From: Hyphomicrobiaceae bacterium
Lineage (GTDB): Bacteria; Pseudomonadota; Alphaproteobacteria; Rhizobiales; Hyphomicrobiaceae
Direction: 5' to 3'
Assembly: GCA_023384095.1 (NCBI GenBank)
Contig: JAHDXT010000005.1
Coordinates: forward strand, 1 to 64,000
DNA length: 64,000 bases
The stretch's first letter is position 1; the number at the start of each line of letters is the position of its first letter. A model generated the notes under the pieces. That model made no database searches, was not told the origin of the DNA, and saw only the letters and a list, made by a program, of their open reading frames with translations. Below are positions 11,019-23,334 of this stretch, in pieces. The position numbers and the translations under genes were made by a program.

Positions 11019-11288
11019 TCAGCGGCGAATGCCGAGCTTCTCGATGATCTTCTGGTAGCGCGCCTGGTCCTTGCGCTTCACGTAGTCGAGCAACTGGCGG
11101 CGCTGGCTCACCATCTTGAGGAGCCCGCGGCGCGAGTGATTGTCTTTCTTGTGGGCCTTGAAGTGGTCGGTAAGCTGGTTGATGCGCTCCGTCAGGATCG
11201 CGATCTGGACCTCGGGCGAGCCGGTGTCGCCGGCTTTCGTCGCATTGTCCTTGATGAGCTCCTGCTTGCGCTCGGCAGTCAGCGACAT
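11019..11288 (-). CDS. rpsO: 30S ribosomal protein S15
   Basis: An 89-residue primary 16S rRNA-binding protein that joins the central domain of the small subunit. The whole sequence matches the family: [17 protein letters not shown] at residues 21-37, [12 protein letters not shown] and the closing [19 protein letters not shown] lies 6-7 bases before the ATG at 11288; the longer open frame to 11378 is spurious. It sits between truB and pnp, its usual context, and is separated from truB by a terminator-like hairpin, so it probably has its own promoter. Confidence 0.97.
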   Translation of the reverse strand: MSLTAERKQELIKDNATKAGDTGSPEVQIAILTERINQLTDHFKAHKKDNHSRRGLLKMVSQRRQLLDYVKRKDQARYQKIIEKLGIRR

Positions 11289-11369
11289 CGGTATTCCTTT
11301 CTTTCTGGCGCTCGGGTCATCTGACCCCATGCGGCCGCGGCCGGGATGTCGTCCAGCAGGGTCGCCAAT

Positions 11370-11395
11370 GAAGAACACGGGCCGTGCGGCCCGTG
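11370..11395 (-). terminator. Terminator-like hairpin between truB and rpsO
   Basis: A perfect 8-bp stem, CACGGGCC/GGCCCGTG, with a 4-base loop at 11376-11395. On the minus strand it is followed by TTCTTCATT. It lies 80 bases past the truB stop and would end the rimP-nusA-infB-truB transcript before rpsO. A short dyad CACCA-n-TGGTG (11410-11420) lies just before it. Confidence 0.6.
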
Positions 11396-11474
11396 CAGGC
11401 GCCCTTATACACCAATGGTGGCGAAGGGCGAGCGGATTCTAGCTCTCTTGCCGGCGCGCGGGGGCTCGGGCGCG

Positions 11475-12401
11475 TCAGGCTCCGAAGTTGAACACCCGCG
11501 CCGGCCGGAACTCGCCCTTGGCGAGCTCACCGACCGCAACGAGCTGGCCCTTGGACATGGCGTAGGCCGGCCCGCTCAGGATCGGGGCGTCGCGCCCGCG
11601 AATGAGCACGCCCTGGCCGCGGCGCAGGCGCGAGGCGTCTGCCGGGCTCAGGTTCAGCCGCTGCAAGTCATCGAGGACCGTCTCGACGGGAAGCAGCTTG
11701 ACCGTGAGAAAGTCCATGGCCGCGTCGAGCTTGCTCGCCTCCCGCAGCTCGTCGAGCCGCACGGCCACATCCTCGTCGAACGGCCCGACACGCGTACGCC
11801 GAAGGGCCGTGACGTGTCCGAAACAGCCGAGCGCCCGTCCGATGTCCCGGGCCAGGGCGCGCACGTAGGTGCCCTTGCCGCAGACCGCCTCGAACACCGT
11901 GGCGCTCTCGTCCGGGTGCTCGATCACCACGAGCTCCTCGATCAGCACCGGGCGCGGCTCGAGAGCCGGGATCTCGCCGTCGCGGGCCAGGTCGTAGGCG
12001 CGCTCGCCATCGATCTTGATGGCGGAGAAGGTCGGCGGCACCTGGCTGATCTCCCCGGTAAAGCGCGGCAGGACCGCCTCGATATCTGTATGGGAGGGGC
12101 GCTTTTCGCTCGTCCTGACGACCTCGCCCTCCGCATCGTCGGTATTGGTCTCCGCGCCCCAGCGGACGGTAAAGCGGTAGGCCTTCTCGCCTTCGACCGC
12201 GAACGAGCAGGTTTTCGTCGCCTCGCCGAGCGCGATGGGCAGGATGCCGGTCGCCAGCGGATCGAGCGTTCCGGCATGGCCGGCCTTTTGCGCATCGTAG
12301 AGCTGCTTGATGACTGCAACGGCCTGCGTCGACGTCATCCCGTGCGGTTTGTCCAGGATGAGCCAGCCGTGAATCGGATTGCCTTTTCTCGGGCGTGCCA
12401 T
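11475..12401 (-). CDS. truB: tRNA pseudouridine(55) synthase TruB
   Basis: TruB converts U55 in the T-loop of tRNAs to pseudouridine. The 308-residue protein has the catalytic Asp47 in GHAGTLDPLATG. Other TruB blocks are GWLILDKPHGMTS at the start, the KAYRFTVRWG segment and the ALARDIG/GHVTALRRTRVGPF stretch before a C-terminal PUA-like region ending in GEFRPARVFNFG. The ATG at 12401 is the only sensible start. rbfA ends 61 bases upstream, continuing the conserved nusA-infB-rbfA-truB order. Confidence 0.96.
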   Translation of the reverse strand: MARPRKGNPIHGWLILDKPHGMTSTQAVAVIKQLYDAQKAGHAGTLDPLATGILPIALGEATKTCSFAVEGEKAYRFTVRWGAETNTDDAEGEVVRTSEKRPSHTDIEAVLPRFTGEISQVPPTFSAIKIDGERAYDLARDGEIPALEPRPVLIEELVVIEHPDESATVFEAVCGKGTYVRALARDIGRALGCFGHVTALRRTRVGPFDEDVAVRLDELREASKLDAAMDFLTVKLLPVETVLDDLQRLNLSPADASRLRRGQGVLIRGRDAPILSGPAYAMSKGQLVAVGELAKGEFRPARVFNFGA

Positions 12402-12462
12402 CGTCGGGGCCTCAAAATCAGTCGTGGACGTGCCTCGGGAGCGGGGAGGCGAGTGTGAGTTG

Positions 12463-12867
12463 CTAGTCCCGTTCGCGTTCCTGGTCCTCCCGCTCCTTCA
12501 AGCTGTCGAGCAGGCGATCGATGTGGTGGCCGCTCTCGAAGCTCTCGTCCTTGCGGAAGCGGATGTCGGGGGCGAACTTGAGATTGACCGCGCGAGCCAT
12601 GGCGCCGCGGATGAAGCGCTTGTTGCGCTCGAGACTCTCCAGCACCGGCCCGACGTCCTCGCCGCCGAGCGGCATGATGAAGACCGTCGCGAGCTTGAGA
12701 TCAGGCGACATCCGCACCTCGGAGACCGTGATCACATGACTCGCGATCACGTCGTCGTGGATATCGCCTCGCGTCAGCATTCCGGAAAGGGCATGGCGGA
12801 TCAGCTCACCGGCGCGGAGCTGGCGCTGCGAAGGTCCGGACCGGTCATCTGGCGCGTTTTTCCGCAT
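12463..12867 (-). CDS. rbfA: Ribosome-binding factor A
   Basis: RbfA is a KH-like protein that binds immature 30S subunits and helps 16S rRNA 5' processing, notably in the cold. The 134-residue product has the pattern [14 protein letters not shown] near the start, the [20 protein letters not shown] core and the [14 protein letters not shown] strand, ending in a charged tail. The frame is open to 12963, but GGGAG lies about 4 bases before the ATG at 12867, and residues upstream of it look like random GC-rich translation. It is downstream of infB after 109 bases. Confidence 0.94.
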   Translation of the reverse strand: MRKNAPDDRSGPSQRQLRAGELIRHALSGMLTRGDIHDDVIASHVITVSEVRMSPDLKLATVFIMPLGGEDVGPVLESLERNKRFIRGAMARAVNLKFAPDIRFRKDESFESGHHIDRLLDSLKEREDQERERD

Positions 12868-12976
12868 TTCTCCCACCGGCCGGGGTCGAACCGGCACAGC
12901 CTCCTTTGCGGGCGGGCCAGGGAGGCGCCGGCGGGTGCGGGGTGCGCCCGCCAGCGGCCTCACGCGCCTCGGGCCA

Positions 12977-15685
<2,709 letters not shown>

Positions 15686-15719
15686 ACCTTGCCCATTCCA
15701 AAACGAATTGCGGCGGCAC

Positions 15720-16385
15720 TCAACTGGCCGCGGATCTGCCTTCTGATGGCGGTGAGCCCGACCGGTATCGGGCCACTCGGCCAGCCTCGTTCAGGAAATT
15801 CGTCGTGGCGCCGCCTGCGCTCAGCGCAGCATGTACCACATTTGCCCGTCCCAAGGCCAAACTCAATTGCTCGACGGTCAATTCCCGATCGACCACCGCC
15901 GGCCGCCCGGTTTGAGCCGAAACGGCGCGAAACAGGCGGTCCAGCTTTGCAACGCCGTCCTCTGCGGCGTCCTGGCCGTGCAGCAGTGCGGCAACACCGC
16001 CTGCGGCGATGGCCGCCTCGACACGGGTGAACCCGGTGGTGACCAGCCCGGCCTTGTTGGCGAGACTGAGTGCATCCCCCGCGCGCTTCGCCAGCAGCCG
16101 CTCGACCACTTCGGGCAGGTCGGGTCGCGCCACGACCTGCCGTTTCAAGCTCCTGGCGAACGCCTTGCGCCTGACGGCCTCGGCGACGGCCCCGCGCTCG
16201 GCGCTCACCCAGACGCCGCGGCCCGGCAGGCGGCGCGCCACGTCGGGCACGATCTCGGCGCCCGGACCCGGAACGAAGCGGATGAGCTCCTCAGGCGGCC
16301 TTTGCTCGCGGGTGACGATGCAGGTCCGCAGCGAAGCGTGGCGCTCCGCCGCCGGCTCTCCTGCGCTCCCGATCCGCACCACCAT
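15720..16385 (-). CDS. ylxR: YlxR-family RNA-binding protein with L7Ae-like C-terminal part
   Basis: A 221-residue protein. Residues 18-85 match YlxR (DUF448): [20 protein letters not shown] and the later PGRGVWVS motif. The second half, from about residue 100 ([17 protein letters not shown]), resembles the ribosomal L7Ae/L30e-like domain often fused to it in alphaproteobacteria. It lies between nusA and infB, the standard place. In other bacteria YlxR is reported as an RNase P modulator or nucleoid-associated protein; which applies here cannot be told. The start ATG at 16385 lies 32 bases past the nusA stop. Confidence 0.88.
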   Translation of the reverse strand: MVVRIGSAGEPAAERHASLRTCIVTREQRPPEELIRFVPGPGAEIVPDVARRLPGRGVWVSAERGAVAEAVRRKAFARSLKRQVVARPDLPEVVERLLAKRAGDALSLANKAGLVTTGFTRVEAAIAAGGVAALLHGQDAAEDGVAKLDRLFRAVSAQTGRPAVVDRELTVEQLSLALGRANVVHAALSAGGATTNFLNEAGRVARYRSGSPPSEGRSAAS

Positions 16386-16417
16386 GCGCTCTCTGTCCGC
16401 TCCCGGTCATGGCCGCT

Positions 16418-18070
16418 TCACGCGCTCGGTCCGGCTTCGCCGGGCGCGGTTTCCTCGTCTTCCTCAGCCTCGCCGGCGTCCTCCTCCGTGGGAGGCGGCG
16501 CGAGGTCCTCGGGGCTGACCCAGCCGAGCAGCACGCGGGCCGACATGATAATGTCCTCGGCCTCCTTGCGGCCGGCGTCGAAACCGTCGAGCACGCCCTT
16601 GTGGCGCACCGGCTCAGCGTCCTTTTCCTTCTTGCGCTCGGTCCAGCCGGTGAGATCGTCGGTGGCGCAGTCGGCGAGGTCCTCGAGCGTCTTGATGCCG
16701 TTCTCGCCCATGGCGACCATCATGGCCGTCGTCACGCCGGGCACCTTGGCGATGTCATCCGATACGCCGAGCTCCCTGCGCCTGGCGTCCCGCTCCTGCT
16801 CGATCCGGTCGAGATACTCGCGGGCCCGCGTCTGGATTTCCTGCGCGGTGTCCTCGTCGAAGCCCTCGATGTGGGCGATCTCGCTCAGCTCGACGTAGGC
16901 GACCTCCTCGACGGTTGCGAAGCCCTCCGTCACCAGGAGCTGGGCGATGACCTCGTCGACGTCGAGCGTCTCCATGAAGCTCTGCGACCGCTCGGCGAAT
17001 TCCTTCTGGCGGCGCTCGCTCTCCTCCTGCTCGGTCAGAATGTCGATGTCCCAGCCCGTGAGCTGGGAGGCGAGCCGCACGTTCTGGCCGCGGCGGCCAA
17101 TGGCCAGCGATAGCTGGCTCTCCGGCACGACGACCTCGATGCGGTTCGAATCCTCGTCGAGGACGACCTTCGTCACCTCCGCGGGCGCCAGGGCGTTGAC
17201 GATGAACTCCGCCGCGTCCGGGCGCCACTGGATGATGTCGACCTTCTCGCCCTGCAGCTCGTTCACGACCGCCTGCACGCGCTGGCCGCGCATGCCGACG
17301 CAGGCGCCGACGGGATCGATCGAGCTGTCCTTGGAGATGACGGCGATCTTGGCGCGCGAGCCCGGATCGCGGGCCACCGACTTTATCTCGACGACACCGT
17401 CGTAGATCTCCGGGACCTCCATGGCGAACAGCTTCGACATGAACTCCGGCCGCGCTCGCGACAGGAAGATCTGCGGGCCGCGCTGCTCCCGGCGTACATC
17501 ATATATATAGGCACGAACCCGGTCGCCGTAGCGGACATTCTCGCGCGGTATCATTTCGTCGCGCCTGATGATCCCTTCCGCCCGGCCGAGGTCGACGATG
17601 ACGTTGCCGTACTCGATGCGCTTGGCCGTGCCGTTGACGATCTCGCCGACGCGGTCCTTGTACTCGTTGTGCTGCCGCTCGCGCTCGGCCTCGCGCACCT
17701 TCTGCACGATGACCTGCTTGGCGTTCTGCGCCGCGACCCGGCCGAAATCGAGCGGCGGCAGCGGCTCCGCGATCAGATCGCCGATCTTGGCCTCCGGATT
17801 GCGCCGCTTGGCATCCTCCAGCGTGATCTCGGTGGAGTCGTTCTCGACGTTCTCAACGACGGCCAGCACACGCGCGAGGCGCGTGTCGCCGGTCTTGGGG
17901 TCGATCTCGCAGCGGATGTCGTTCTCCGCGCCATAGCGCGACTTGGCCGCCTTCTGGATCGCATCCTCCATTGCCTGGATGACGATCCTGCGGTCGATGG
18001 ACTTCTCGCGCGCGACCGCATCTGCAATCTGCAGAAGCTCCAACCGATTCGCACTGACTGCAACGGCCAT
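16418..18070 (-). CDS. nusA: Transcription termination/antitermination protein NusA
   Basis: NusA binds RNA polymerase and nascent RNA, modulating pausing, termination and antitermination. The 550-residue protein has the N-terminal RNAP-binding domain, an S1 domain around residues 135-200 ([18 protein letters not shown]) and tandem KH domains to about 345 ([37 protein letters not shown]). Two helix-hairpin-helix acidic repeats and an acidic tail ([15 protein letters not shown]) follow. The frame begins with a GTG at 18079, but AGGGGTG lies 6 bases before the ATG at 18070, which is preferred. It follows rimP by 18 bases. Confidence 0.96.
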   Translation of the reverse strand: MAVAVSANRLELLQIADAVAREKSIDRRIVIQAMEDAIQKAAKSRYGAENDIRCEIDPKTGDTRLARVLAVVENVENDSTEITLEDAKRRNPEAKIGDLIAEPLPPLDFGRVAAQNAKQVIVQKVREAERERQHNEYKDRVGEIVNGTAKRIEYGNVIVDLGRAEGIIRRDEMIPRENVRYGDRVRAYIYDVRREQRGPQIFLSRARPEFMSKLFAMEVPEIYDGVVEIKSVARDPGSRAKIAVISKDSSIDPVGACVGMRGQRVQAVVNELQGEKVDIIQWRPDAAEFIVNALAPAEVTKVVLDEDSNRIEVVVPESQLSLAIGRRGQNVRLASQLTGWDIDILTEQEESERRQKEFAERSQSFMETLDVDEVIAQLLVTEGFATVEEVAYVELSEIAHIEGFDEDTAQEIQTRAREYLDRIEQERDARRRELGVSDDIAKVPGVTTAMMVAMGENGIKTLEDLADCATDDLTGWTERKKEKDAEPVRHKGVLDGFDAGRKEAEDIIMSARVLLGWVSPEDLAPPPTEEDAGEAEEDEETAPGEAGPSA

Positions 18071-18088
18071 GCCATGCACCCCTGTCGA

Positions 18089-18682
18089 CTACTCTTCCAG
18101 CGGCGGCTCGAAGCCGCCGGCAACGTCTGCGCCCTTCTTGCCCCGCCTCAGCGCGTCTCTGACCAGGTCGTCGGTCAGGACGAGCTTCGCCGCGGCGATC
18201 AGGTCGACCGGAAACCCGATCACCTGGGTCCCGTGCTGATCGAGCGTGCACGTCATCCGCACCTCGCCATCCTCGAACCCCTCGAGGACGCCGCGATAGC
18301 GCTTGCGATCGCCGATCGGCGCCTTCAGCTCGATCCTGGCTTCATGACCGGCCCAGTCCTCGAAGTCGGAGGGCCGGACGAGCGGCCGGTCGATGCCGGG
18401 CGAGGAGACCTCCAGCCGGTAGCTGCCAGGCAGCGGATCGTGCGCGTCGAGCAGGGGAGATAGCTGTCGGGAGATCGCTTCGCAATCCTCGATCTTGATC
18501 GTTCCACCTGCGCGCTCGGCCATGATCTGGACCGTCTGGCCGTCGCGGCCGAGAACCTGCACCCTCACCAACCGGAATCCGAGATCTTCGAGGGTCGGCT
18601 CGACGAGCGCGGCTATGCCTGCTGCAAGGCCCGTTTCGCGAATGAAGCGCTGCGAGTGTGCGCCCTCATCCCGCTGGTCCAT
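18089..18682 (-). CDS. rimP: Ribosome maturation factor RimP
   Basis: RimP assists 30S maturation before RbfA and RimM act. The 197-residue protein has the N-terminal alpha/beta domain with [20 protein letters not shown] and the SPGIDRPL motif, followed by a C-terminal Sm-like barrel (about residues 118-170). GAGG lies 5-9 bases before the ATG at 18682. Another in-frame ATG at 18715 and a long open frame to 18826 are less likely, because the latter runs through a terminator hairpin. It heads the rimP-nusA-ylxR-infB-rbfA-truB operon. Confidence 0.93.
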   Translation of the reverse strand: MDQRDEGAHSQRFIRETGLAAGIAALVEPTLEDLGFRLVRVQVLGRDGQTVQIMAERAGGTIKIEDCEAISRQLSPLLDAHDPLPGSYRLEVSSPGIDRPLVRPSDFEDWAGHEARIELKAPIGDRKRYRGVLEGFEDGEVRMTCTLDQHGTQVIGFPVDLIAAAKLVLTDDLVRDALRRGKKGADVAGGFEPPLEE

Positions 18683-18727
18683 ATCGCCTCGAATATCGCA
18701 ACTCGAGCTGCTCATGAGCAGCGAGCT

Positions 18728-18761
18728 AAAACAAAAAGAGCGGACCCGGTGGGGCCCACTC
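18728..18761 (-). terminator. Intrinsic terminator between trmB and rimP
   Basis: On the minus strand, GAGTGGGCCC pairs with GGGTCCGCTC (10 bp, two G-T wobbles) around a CACC loop and is followed directly by TTTTTGTTTT. This is the clearest intrinsic terminator in the window. It lies 137 bases past the trmB stop and 46 bases before the rimP start, so it ends the metK-trmB transcript or acts as an attenuator in the rimP-nusA leader. Confidence 0.88.
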
Positions 18762-18898
18762 TCGGAGTTGAGATGATCATGAGCACATAGAGGATATGAG
18801 ATGGACAGCCTTGAGGTCAAGCGCAAATGGCAGGATTTGGGCGCCCTGCCTCACTATTCGGATGAACCCTGGCGGGTGGAGGTGGTCCTGGTCTCCCG

Positions 18899-19600
18899 TC
18901 AGCGCCGCTCGAAGCGCAGATAGACGGGGCGTCGGCCCGCCGCCAGCGCCTTCTGCTCGTAGCGGGTCGGTGGCCAGCCCGATCCCCGCCGCCGCCAGTC
19001 GGACGGTGCCGCAGCGAGCCAGCCGAACGCCGGGACGGCGCGCATCGCCAGCAACACGGTTCGCGCATAATCGCCGATGTCGGTGGCGATCCTGAGCTCC
19101 GAGCCGGGTCTCATGACGCGCGCCAGCATGGCCAGAAGCTGCTCGGATACCAGCCGGCGCTTGCGATGACGGGCCTTGGGCCAGGGATCGGGGAACAGGA
19201 TGAAGGCGCGGCCCAGGCACGCTTCGGGGAGCCAGCGCAGCAGCGGCCGGACGTCGTCCGGAACGAGGCGGACGTTGTCGAGCCGCCGAGACTGAACGGC
19301 GTCCACCACCTTGACGACGCCGTCGAGGAACGGCTCGCTCCCGATCAAACCGACATCGGGGCGGTGCTCGGCATGCCAGACGAGGTGCTCGCCGCCGCCG
19401 AATCCGATCTCGAGCCATATGTCGCGGACGTGCGGGGGAAACAGGGCCGTAGCGGAGGCTGGCGGGGGCGCGCCGAGATCGATCGTCAGCCGCGGCAGGT
19501 CCTCCGACAGCAGCCGCGCCTGCCTCGTACTGAGCTTGCGGCCGTGCCGCCGCCCGTATGAGCGCAGATCCTCACCAAAAGGCTTGATCGGCTCGCCCAT
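18899..19600 (-). CDS. trmB: tRNA (guanine(46)-N7)-methyltransferase TrmB
   Basis: TrmB methylates G46 in the tRNA variable loop using S-adenosylmethionine. The 233-residue protein has the SAM-binding motif LEIGFGGGEHLVWHA (about residues 63-77), the family block FPDPWPKARHRKRRLV and the C-terminal TRYEQKALAAG. The frame extends to 19684, but ATG 19600 (MGEPIKPFGEDLRSYGRR) gives the standard start. Its gene follows metK by 76 bases, so the methyl-donor synthase and a SAM user probably share a transcript that ends at the terminator near 18728. Confidence 0.95.
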   Translation of the reverse strand: MGEPIKPFGEDLRSYGRRHGRKLSTRQARLLSEDLPRLTIDLGAPPPASATALFPPHVRDIWLEIGFGGGEHLVWHAEHRPDVGLIGSEPFLDGVVKVVDAVQSRRLDNVRLVPDDVRPLLRWLPEACLGRAFILFPDPWPKARHRKRRLVSEQLLAMLARVMRPGSELRIATDIGDYARTVLLAMRAVPAFGWLAAAPSDWRRRGSGWPPTRYEQKALAAGRRPVYLRFERR

Positions 19601-19676
19601 GACTCTGCAACTCTTCAACGGCAATCGGCCGCGGGGCGGGCCGCGGCCGATTGGAGCTCCACATCTTTCGACCGCT

Positions 19677-20891
19677 TCAGGCAACCAGCCGCGTCAGCGC
19701 CTCGACGAGATCGACCTTCTCCCATGAGAACCCGCCATCCGCGTCCGGCTGGCGGCCGAAATGGCCGTAGGCCGCTGTCCGGGCATAGATCGGCTTGTTG
19801 AGAGCCAGGTGCTCGCGCAACCCGCGCGGGGTCAGCTTCATGACCTCGCGCACGGCTTTCTCCAGCCTTTCCTCGGCGACCTGACCGGTGCCGTGAGCAT
19901 TGACGTAGATCGACAGCGGCTCGGCAACACCGATGGCATAGGAGAGCTGGATGGTGCAGCGGTCGGCCAGTCCGGCCGCGACCACGTTCTTGGCGAGATA
20001 GCGCGCGGCATAGGCTGCCGAGCGGTCGACCTTCGTCGGGTCCTTGCCGGAGAAGGCGCCGCCACCATGGGGCGCCGCGCCGCCATAGGTATCGACGATG
20101 ATCTTGCGCCCGGTGAGCCCGCAGTCGCCGTCGGGGCCGCCGATCACGAACTTGCCCGTCGGATTGACGTGCCAGACCGTGCTCCTGTCGATCCAGCCCT
20201 CGGGCAGGGTTTTGCGGATGTACGGCTCGACGATATCGCGCACCTTGCCGGAAGTGAGATCGGCATCGAGGTGCTGCGTCGACAGCACGATCTGCGTCAC
20301 CCCGACGGCCTTGCCGTTCTCGTAGCGGATGGTGACCTGGCTCTTGGCATCGGGGCCGAGCTTGGCTGCATCGCCTTCCTTGGCGCGGCGCGCGGCGGCG
20401 AGCACCGCGAGGATCTTGTGGCTGTACAGAATCGGAGCCGGCATCAGCTCCGGGGTCTCGCGGCAGGCATAGCCGAACATGATGCCCTGGTCGCCGGCTC
20501 CTTCATCCTTCTCCTTGGCCGAATCGACGCCGATCGCGATGTCCGCCGACTGCGGATGCAGCAGGACCTCGATGCCCGCCTTCTCCCAACTGAAGCCCGC
20601 CTGCTCGTAGCCGATGTCGCGGATCGCCATGCGGGCGACATGGGCGACGAGGTCCTTGGTGATCGTCGCCGGCCCACGTGTCTCGCCGGCGATCACGACG
20701 CGGTTCGTCGTGGCGAGAGTTTCGGCCGCCACTCGGATCTGCCAGGGATCGAAGCCAGCCTCGGGACCTTCGCGGAAGTACAGATCGACGATCTCGTCGG
20801 AGATGCGGTCGCAAACTTTGTCGGGGTGGCCCTCGGAGACGGATTCGCTGGTGAACAGGTATGACTGGCGTGGCACGAGTGTCCCCGTCAT
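19677..20891 (-). CDS. metK: S-adenosylmethionine synthase
   Basis: MetK makes SAM from ATP and methionine. The protein carries [20 protein letters not shown] near its start, [10 protein letters not shown], the [19 protein letters not shown] block and DLVEALTRL at the end. Three starts are possible: ATG 20891 (404 residues, beginning [17 protein letters not shown]), ATG 20936 (419) and TTG 20945 (422). None has a strong ribosome-binding site. The first is chosen because most family members begin just before [12 protein letters not shown]. Only 64-118 bases separate it from the upstream regulator stop, too little for a full SAM riboswitch and none is seen. The product is longer than typical by a short N-terminal extension. 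Confidence 0.95.
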   Translation of the reverse strand: MTGTLVPRQSYLFTSESVSEGHPDKVCDRISDEIVDLYFREGPEAGFDPWQIRVAAETLATTNRVVIAGETRGPATITKDLVAHVARMAIRDIGYEQAGFSWEKAGIEVLLHPQSADIAIGVDSAKEKDEGAGDQGIMFGYACRETPELMPAPILYSHKILAVLAAARRAKEGDAAKLGPDAKSQVTIRYENGKAVGVTQIVLSTQHLDADLTSGKVRDIVEPYIRKTLPEGWIDRSTVWHVNPTGKFVIGGPDGDCGLTGRKIIVDTYGGAAPHGGGAFSGKDPTKVDRSAAYAARYLAKNVVAAGLADRCTIQLSYAIGVAEPLSIYVNAHGTGQVAEERLEKAVREVMKLTPRGLREHLALNKPIYARTAAYGHFGRQPDADGGFSWEKVDLVEALTRLVA

Positions 20892-21009
20892 GCTGATGAG
20901 CCGCAGATCGCCGCGCTTCTTTACAGGCTTTCCCATGGGGGTCAAGGCGCGTCTGCCGAGCCTCGCCGGCCCATCGCGGGACCGGCCCGGCGGACGCGCG
21001 CGCCGCAGG

Positions 21010-21486
21010 TCAGGCGGACTTTTCGTCGCCTGCGAGGACGCGGACGAGATCCACGATCGAGCGCCTGACCTTTGCGTCCGCGATCCTCACGAACGCCTTG
21101 TTGAGCTCGATGCCTTCGCGGCTGCTGAGGAAATCGACCACATATCTGTCGGCCGGCCGCTCGGCGAAACCCGCTGCTGCGGCAGACCTGTGATCCGAAG
21201 CGGGCCCAGGCACCTCGTCATAGAAGAACTGTACGCTGACGCCGAGGACCCTGGCGAGCTCGAACAGGCGGCTCGCGCCGATCCGGTTGATGCCCTTCTC
21301 ATATTTCTGAATCTGCTGGAATGTCAGGCCGAGCTGCTCGCCGAGCTTCTCCTGGCTCATGCCGAGCAGCATGCGCTGCAATCGCACGCGGCTTCCAACG
21401 TGGAGGTCCAGCGGGTTCGCCCGCCGCGAGCCTTTCTCAACGAGCTCGAATTCGTGGTCCGCTACGGCTTCCTCTTGTCTGGACAT
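21010..21486 (-). CDS. XRE-family helix-turn-helix regulator
   Basis: A 158-residue DNA-binding protein. Residues 28-83 form an XRE/Cro-type helix-turn-helix: [20 protein letters not shown], then [20 protein letters not shown]. The second half has a helical region, [19 protein letters not shown], seen in related alphaproteobacterial regulators. Small XRE proteins of this type lie next to metK or lnt in many Hyphomicrobiales; the target genes are not known to me. The ATG at 21486 has AGGGGC directly upstream; a longer frame to 21531 is possible. metK is downstream on the same strand. Confidence 0.85.
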   Translation of the reverse strand: MSRQEEAVADHEFELVEKGSRRANPLDLHVGSRVRLQRMLLGMSQEKLGEQLGLTFQQIQKYEKGINRIGASRLFELARVLGVSVQFFYDEVPGPASDHRSAAAAGFAERPADRYVVDFLSSREGIELNKAFVRIADAKVRRSIVDLVRVLAGDEKSA

Positions 21487-21582
21487 GCCCCTATTCCCCA
21501 CCCAGTTGAATTGTCTCTTTTCCCCGCGCAATTCGTAGGTGCAGGGGAGAGCCCCGTCAACCGGAACAAGAGAGGCCGATCG

Positions 21583-23328
21583 TCAATTCGTGGCAACCTC
21601 CGGTTGCAGTTGTCGCCGAGTAGCGCGCGCCCTTCGTTGTCGCACCAGTGAGATGAGCGGCCATGCGAGCATCGCCAGCCAGAGCAATGCGAACAGACTG
21701 TCGCCATATCGGGCGTAGGGCGGCGGCGGCCGTGGCCCGGGCAGGTGCGTGTCGATCACCCCTCGCTCGTCGAGTGCGAGCCGCGCCGCCACCCTCCCGA
21801 GAGGGTCGATCACGGCCGTGATGCCGTTGTTGGCGACGCGGACGAGCGCGAGACCTTCCTCGACAGCCCTGACGCGCGCCTGGTGGAAATGCTGGTGCGG
21901 GCCCGACGTGGCGCCGAACCAGCCGTCGTTCGTGATGTTGATCAGGGCCTGCGGGCGCTCAGCGCCTTCAACGATGGCGCCGGGGAAGATGGCCTCGTAG
22001 CAGATGAGAGCGCCGATCGGGGGCAGACCCGGGACGGTCAGCAGCGGCCGCGGCGTCTGTCCGACGGAGAAGCCGCCGCGCCAGCCCACGAGCTTCTCCA
22101 GCCCGATCCGTTGCAGCAGCGGCTGCAGCGGCAGGTACTCCCCGAACGGCACGAGGTGGGTCTTGTCGTAGATGGCCTGCGGCCGACCATCGGGACCGAT
22201 GGCGATCAGGCTGTTGAACGCCTGGCGTCGCCCGGCTGCCGGTGCGGGGTCGCCGTCTGCCCGCAGCGCGCCCGCCAGGAGATGCGTGCCGTCCGGCAGC
22301 ATGTCCCCGATCGCCTGCAGCGCCTCCGGGGTGCTCAACGGCAGGAACGGCATGGCCGCCTCGGGCCAGATCACATGCGTGATGCCGGAGAGCCCGTCGA
22401 AGCCGCCGCCCGGCCCGCGCTGCGACAGGGCGAGGTGATCGAAGAAGATGTCGCGCTGCCGGTCCGGCCGCCACTTGTCGCGTTGCGGCACGCTCGGCTG
22501 GACGAGCCGCAGCCGCACGCCCTCGATCGGCGGCGGTGTGCCCTCGGCAAGCCGGGCCAGCCCGTAGCCCCAGGCGAGCGGCAGCGGCGCCAGCGCCATC
22601 AGCGCGGCTGTCAGCCCGGCGCGGAACCTGAGCCGGCCGCATGAGGTCTCGGCCAGGGCCAGAAGGGGCACGGCGAAAATCGGCACGGCAACGAGGGTCA
22701 GGCCGTAGATGCCGATGAGGCCGGCAGACTGCATGAGCGCCAGCGGCGCCGTCAGAGCGTAGCCGAGCACGTTCCAGGGAAACCCGGTCAGGATGTGCCC
22801 GCGCAGCCATTCGGCGGCGGACAGCGCCACGGCGAGCGCCAGCACGCGTGCCAGCCCGGGGCGCCACGCCACCGCCGCCGCGGCTGCGGCGGCGGCATGA
22901 AACAACCCCAGCCCCGCCGGCATCAGTGTCACCGCGAACGGCAGCGCCCAGGCGAAGCGCTCGGCCTCGACCAGGAATGCCTCGCCGATCCAGAACAGCC
23001 CCGCGAGAAAATAGCCTGTCCCGAACCACCAGCCGACGATGCCTGCCCGCAGCGCCAGCCGTGCCGAAGGACGTACTCGCGACCTCGCGCCCGGTGCCAG
23101 GCTGCGTGCGACGCTGCCGTCGATCAGCCAGACGAGAACTGGAAGCGTGATGAACAGGATGCCCCACAGGAAATACGGGGCCATGGCCAGCACCGAAGCG
23201 GCGCCGGCGAGGAATGCCGAGGCGGCCTGCCGCCAGCCTGTCAGCTCTTGTACGGCGCAGCCGATCCGGCAGAGCCGGCCGGTGACGCTGCGCCGCGGAA
23301 CCGGCCCGCTTGCCGCATCGGCCGGCAT
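21583..23328 (-). CDS. lnt: Apolipoprotein N-acyltransferase
   Basis: Lnt transfers an acyl chain to the N-terminal cysteine of lipoproteins in the inner membrane, completing their maturation for the outer membrane. The 581-residue protein has an N-terminal set of about seven hydrophobic helices (residues 35-260) and a nitrilase-like periplasmic domain with the Glu-Lys-Cys triad: IWPEAAMPF near 323, YDKTHLVPFGEYLP near 386 and LICYEAIFPG near 443. A final membrane helix lies near 550. Its ATG at 23328 follows the CorC stop by only 6 bases, so the two are co-translated. Confidence 0.95.
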   Translation of the reverse strand: MPADAASGPVPRRSVTGRLCRIGCAVQELTGWRQAASAFLAGAASVLAMAPYFLWGILFITLPVLVWLIDGSVARSLAPGARSRVRPSARLALRAGIVGWWFGTGYFLAGLFWIGEAFLVEAERFAWALPFAVTLMPAGLGLFHAAAAAAAAVAWRPGLARVLALAVALSAAEWLRGHILTGFPWNVLGYALTAPLALMQSAGLIGIYGLTLVAVPIFAVPLLALAETSCGRLRFRAGLTAALMALAPLPLAWGYGLARLAEGTPPPIEGVRLRLVQPSVPQRDKWRPDRQRDIFFDHLALSQRGPGGGFDGLSGITHVIWPEAAMPFLPLSTPEALQAIGDMLPDGTHLLAGALRADGDPAPAAGRRQAFNSLIAIGPDGRPQAIYDKTHLVPFGEYLPLQPLLQRIGLEKLVGWRGGFSVGQTPRPLLTVPGLPPIGALICYEAIFPGAIVEGAERPQALINITNDGWFGATSGPHQHFHQARVRAVEEGLALVRVANNGITAVIDPLGRVAARLALDERGVIDTHLPGPRPPPPYARYGDSLFALLWLAMLAWPLISLVRQRRARATRRQLQPEVATN

Positions 23329-23334
23329 GACTGA

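Noticed and set aside
20892..21009. SAM riboswitch upstream of metK
   Set aside because: The gap to the upstream gene is too short and lacks the conserved pairing of SAM-I or SAM-II classes.
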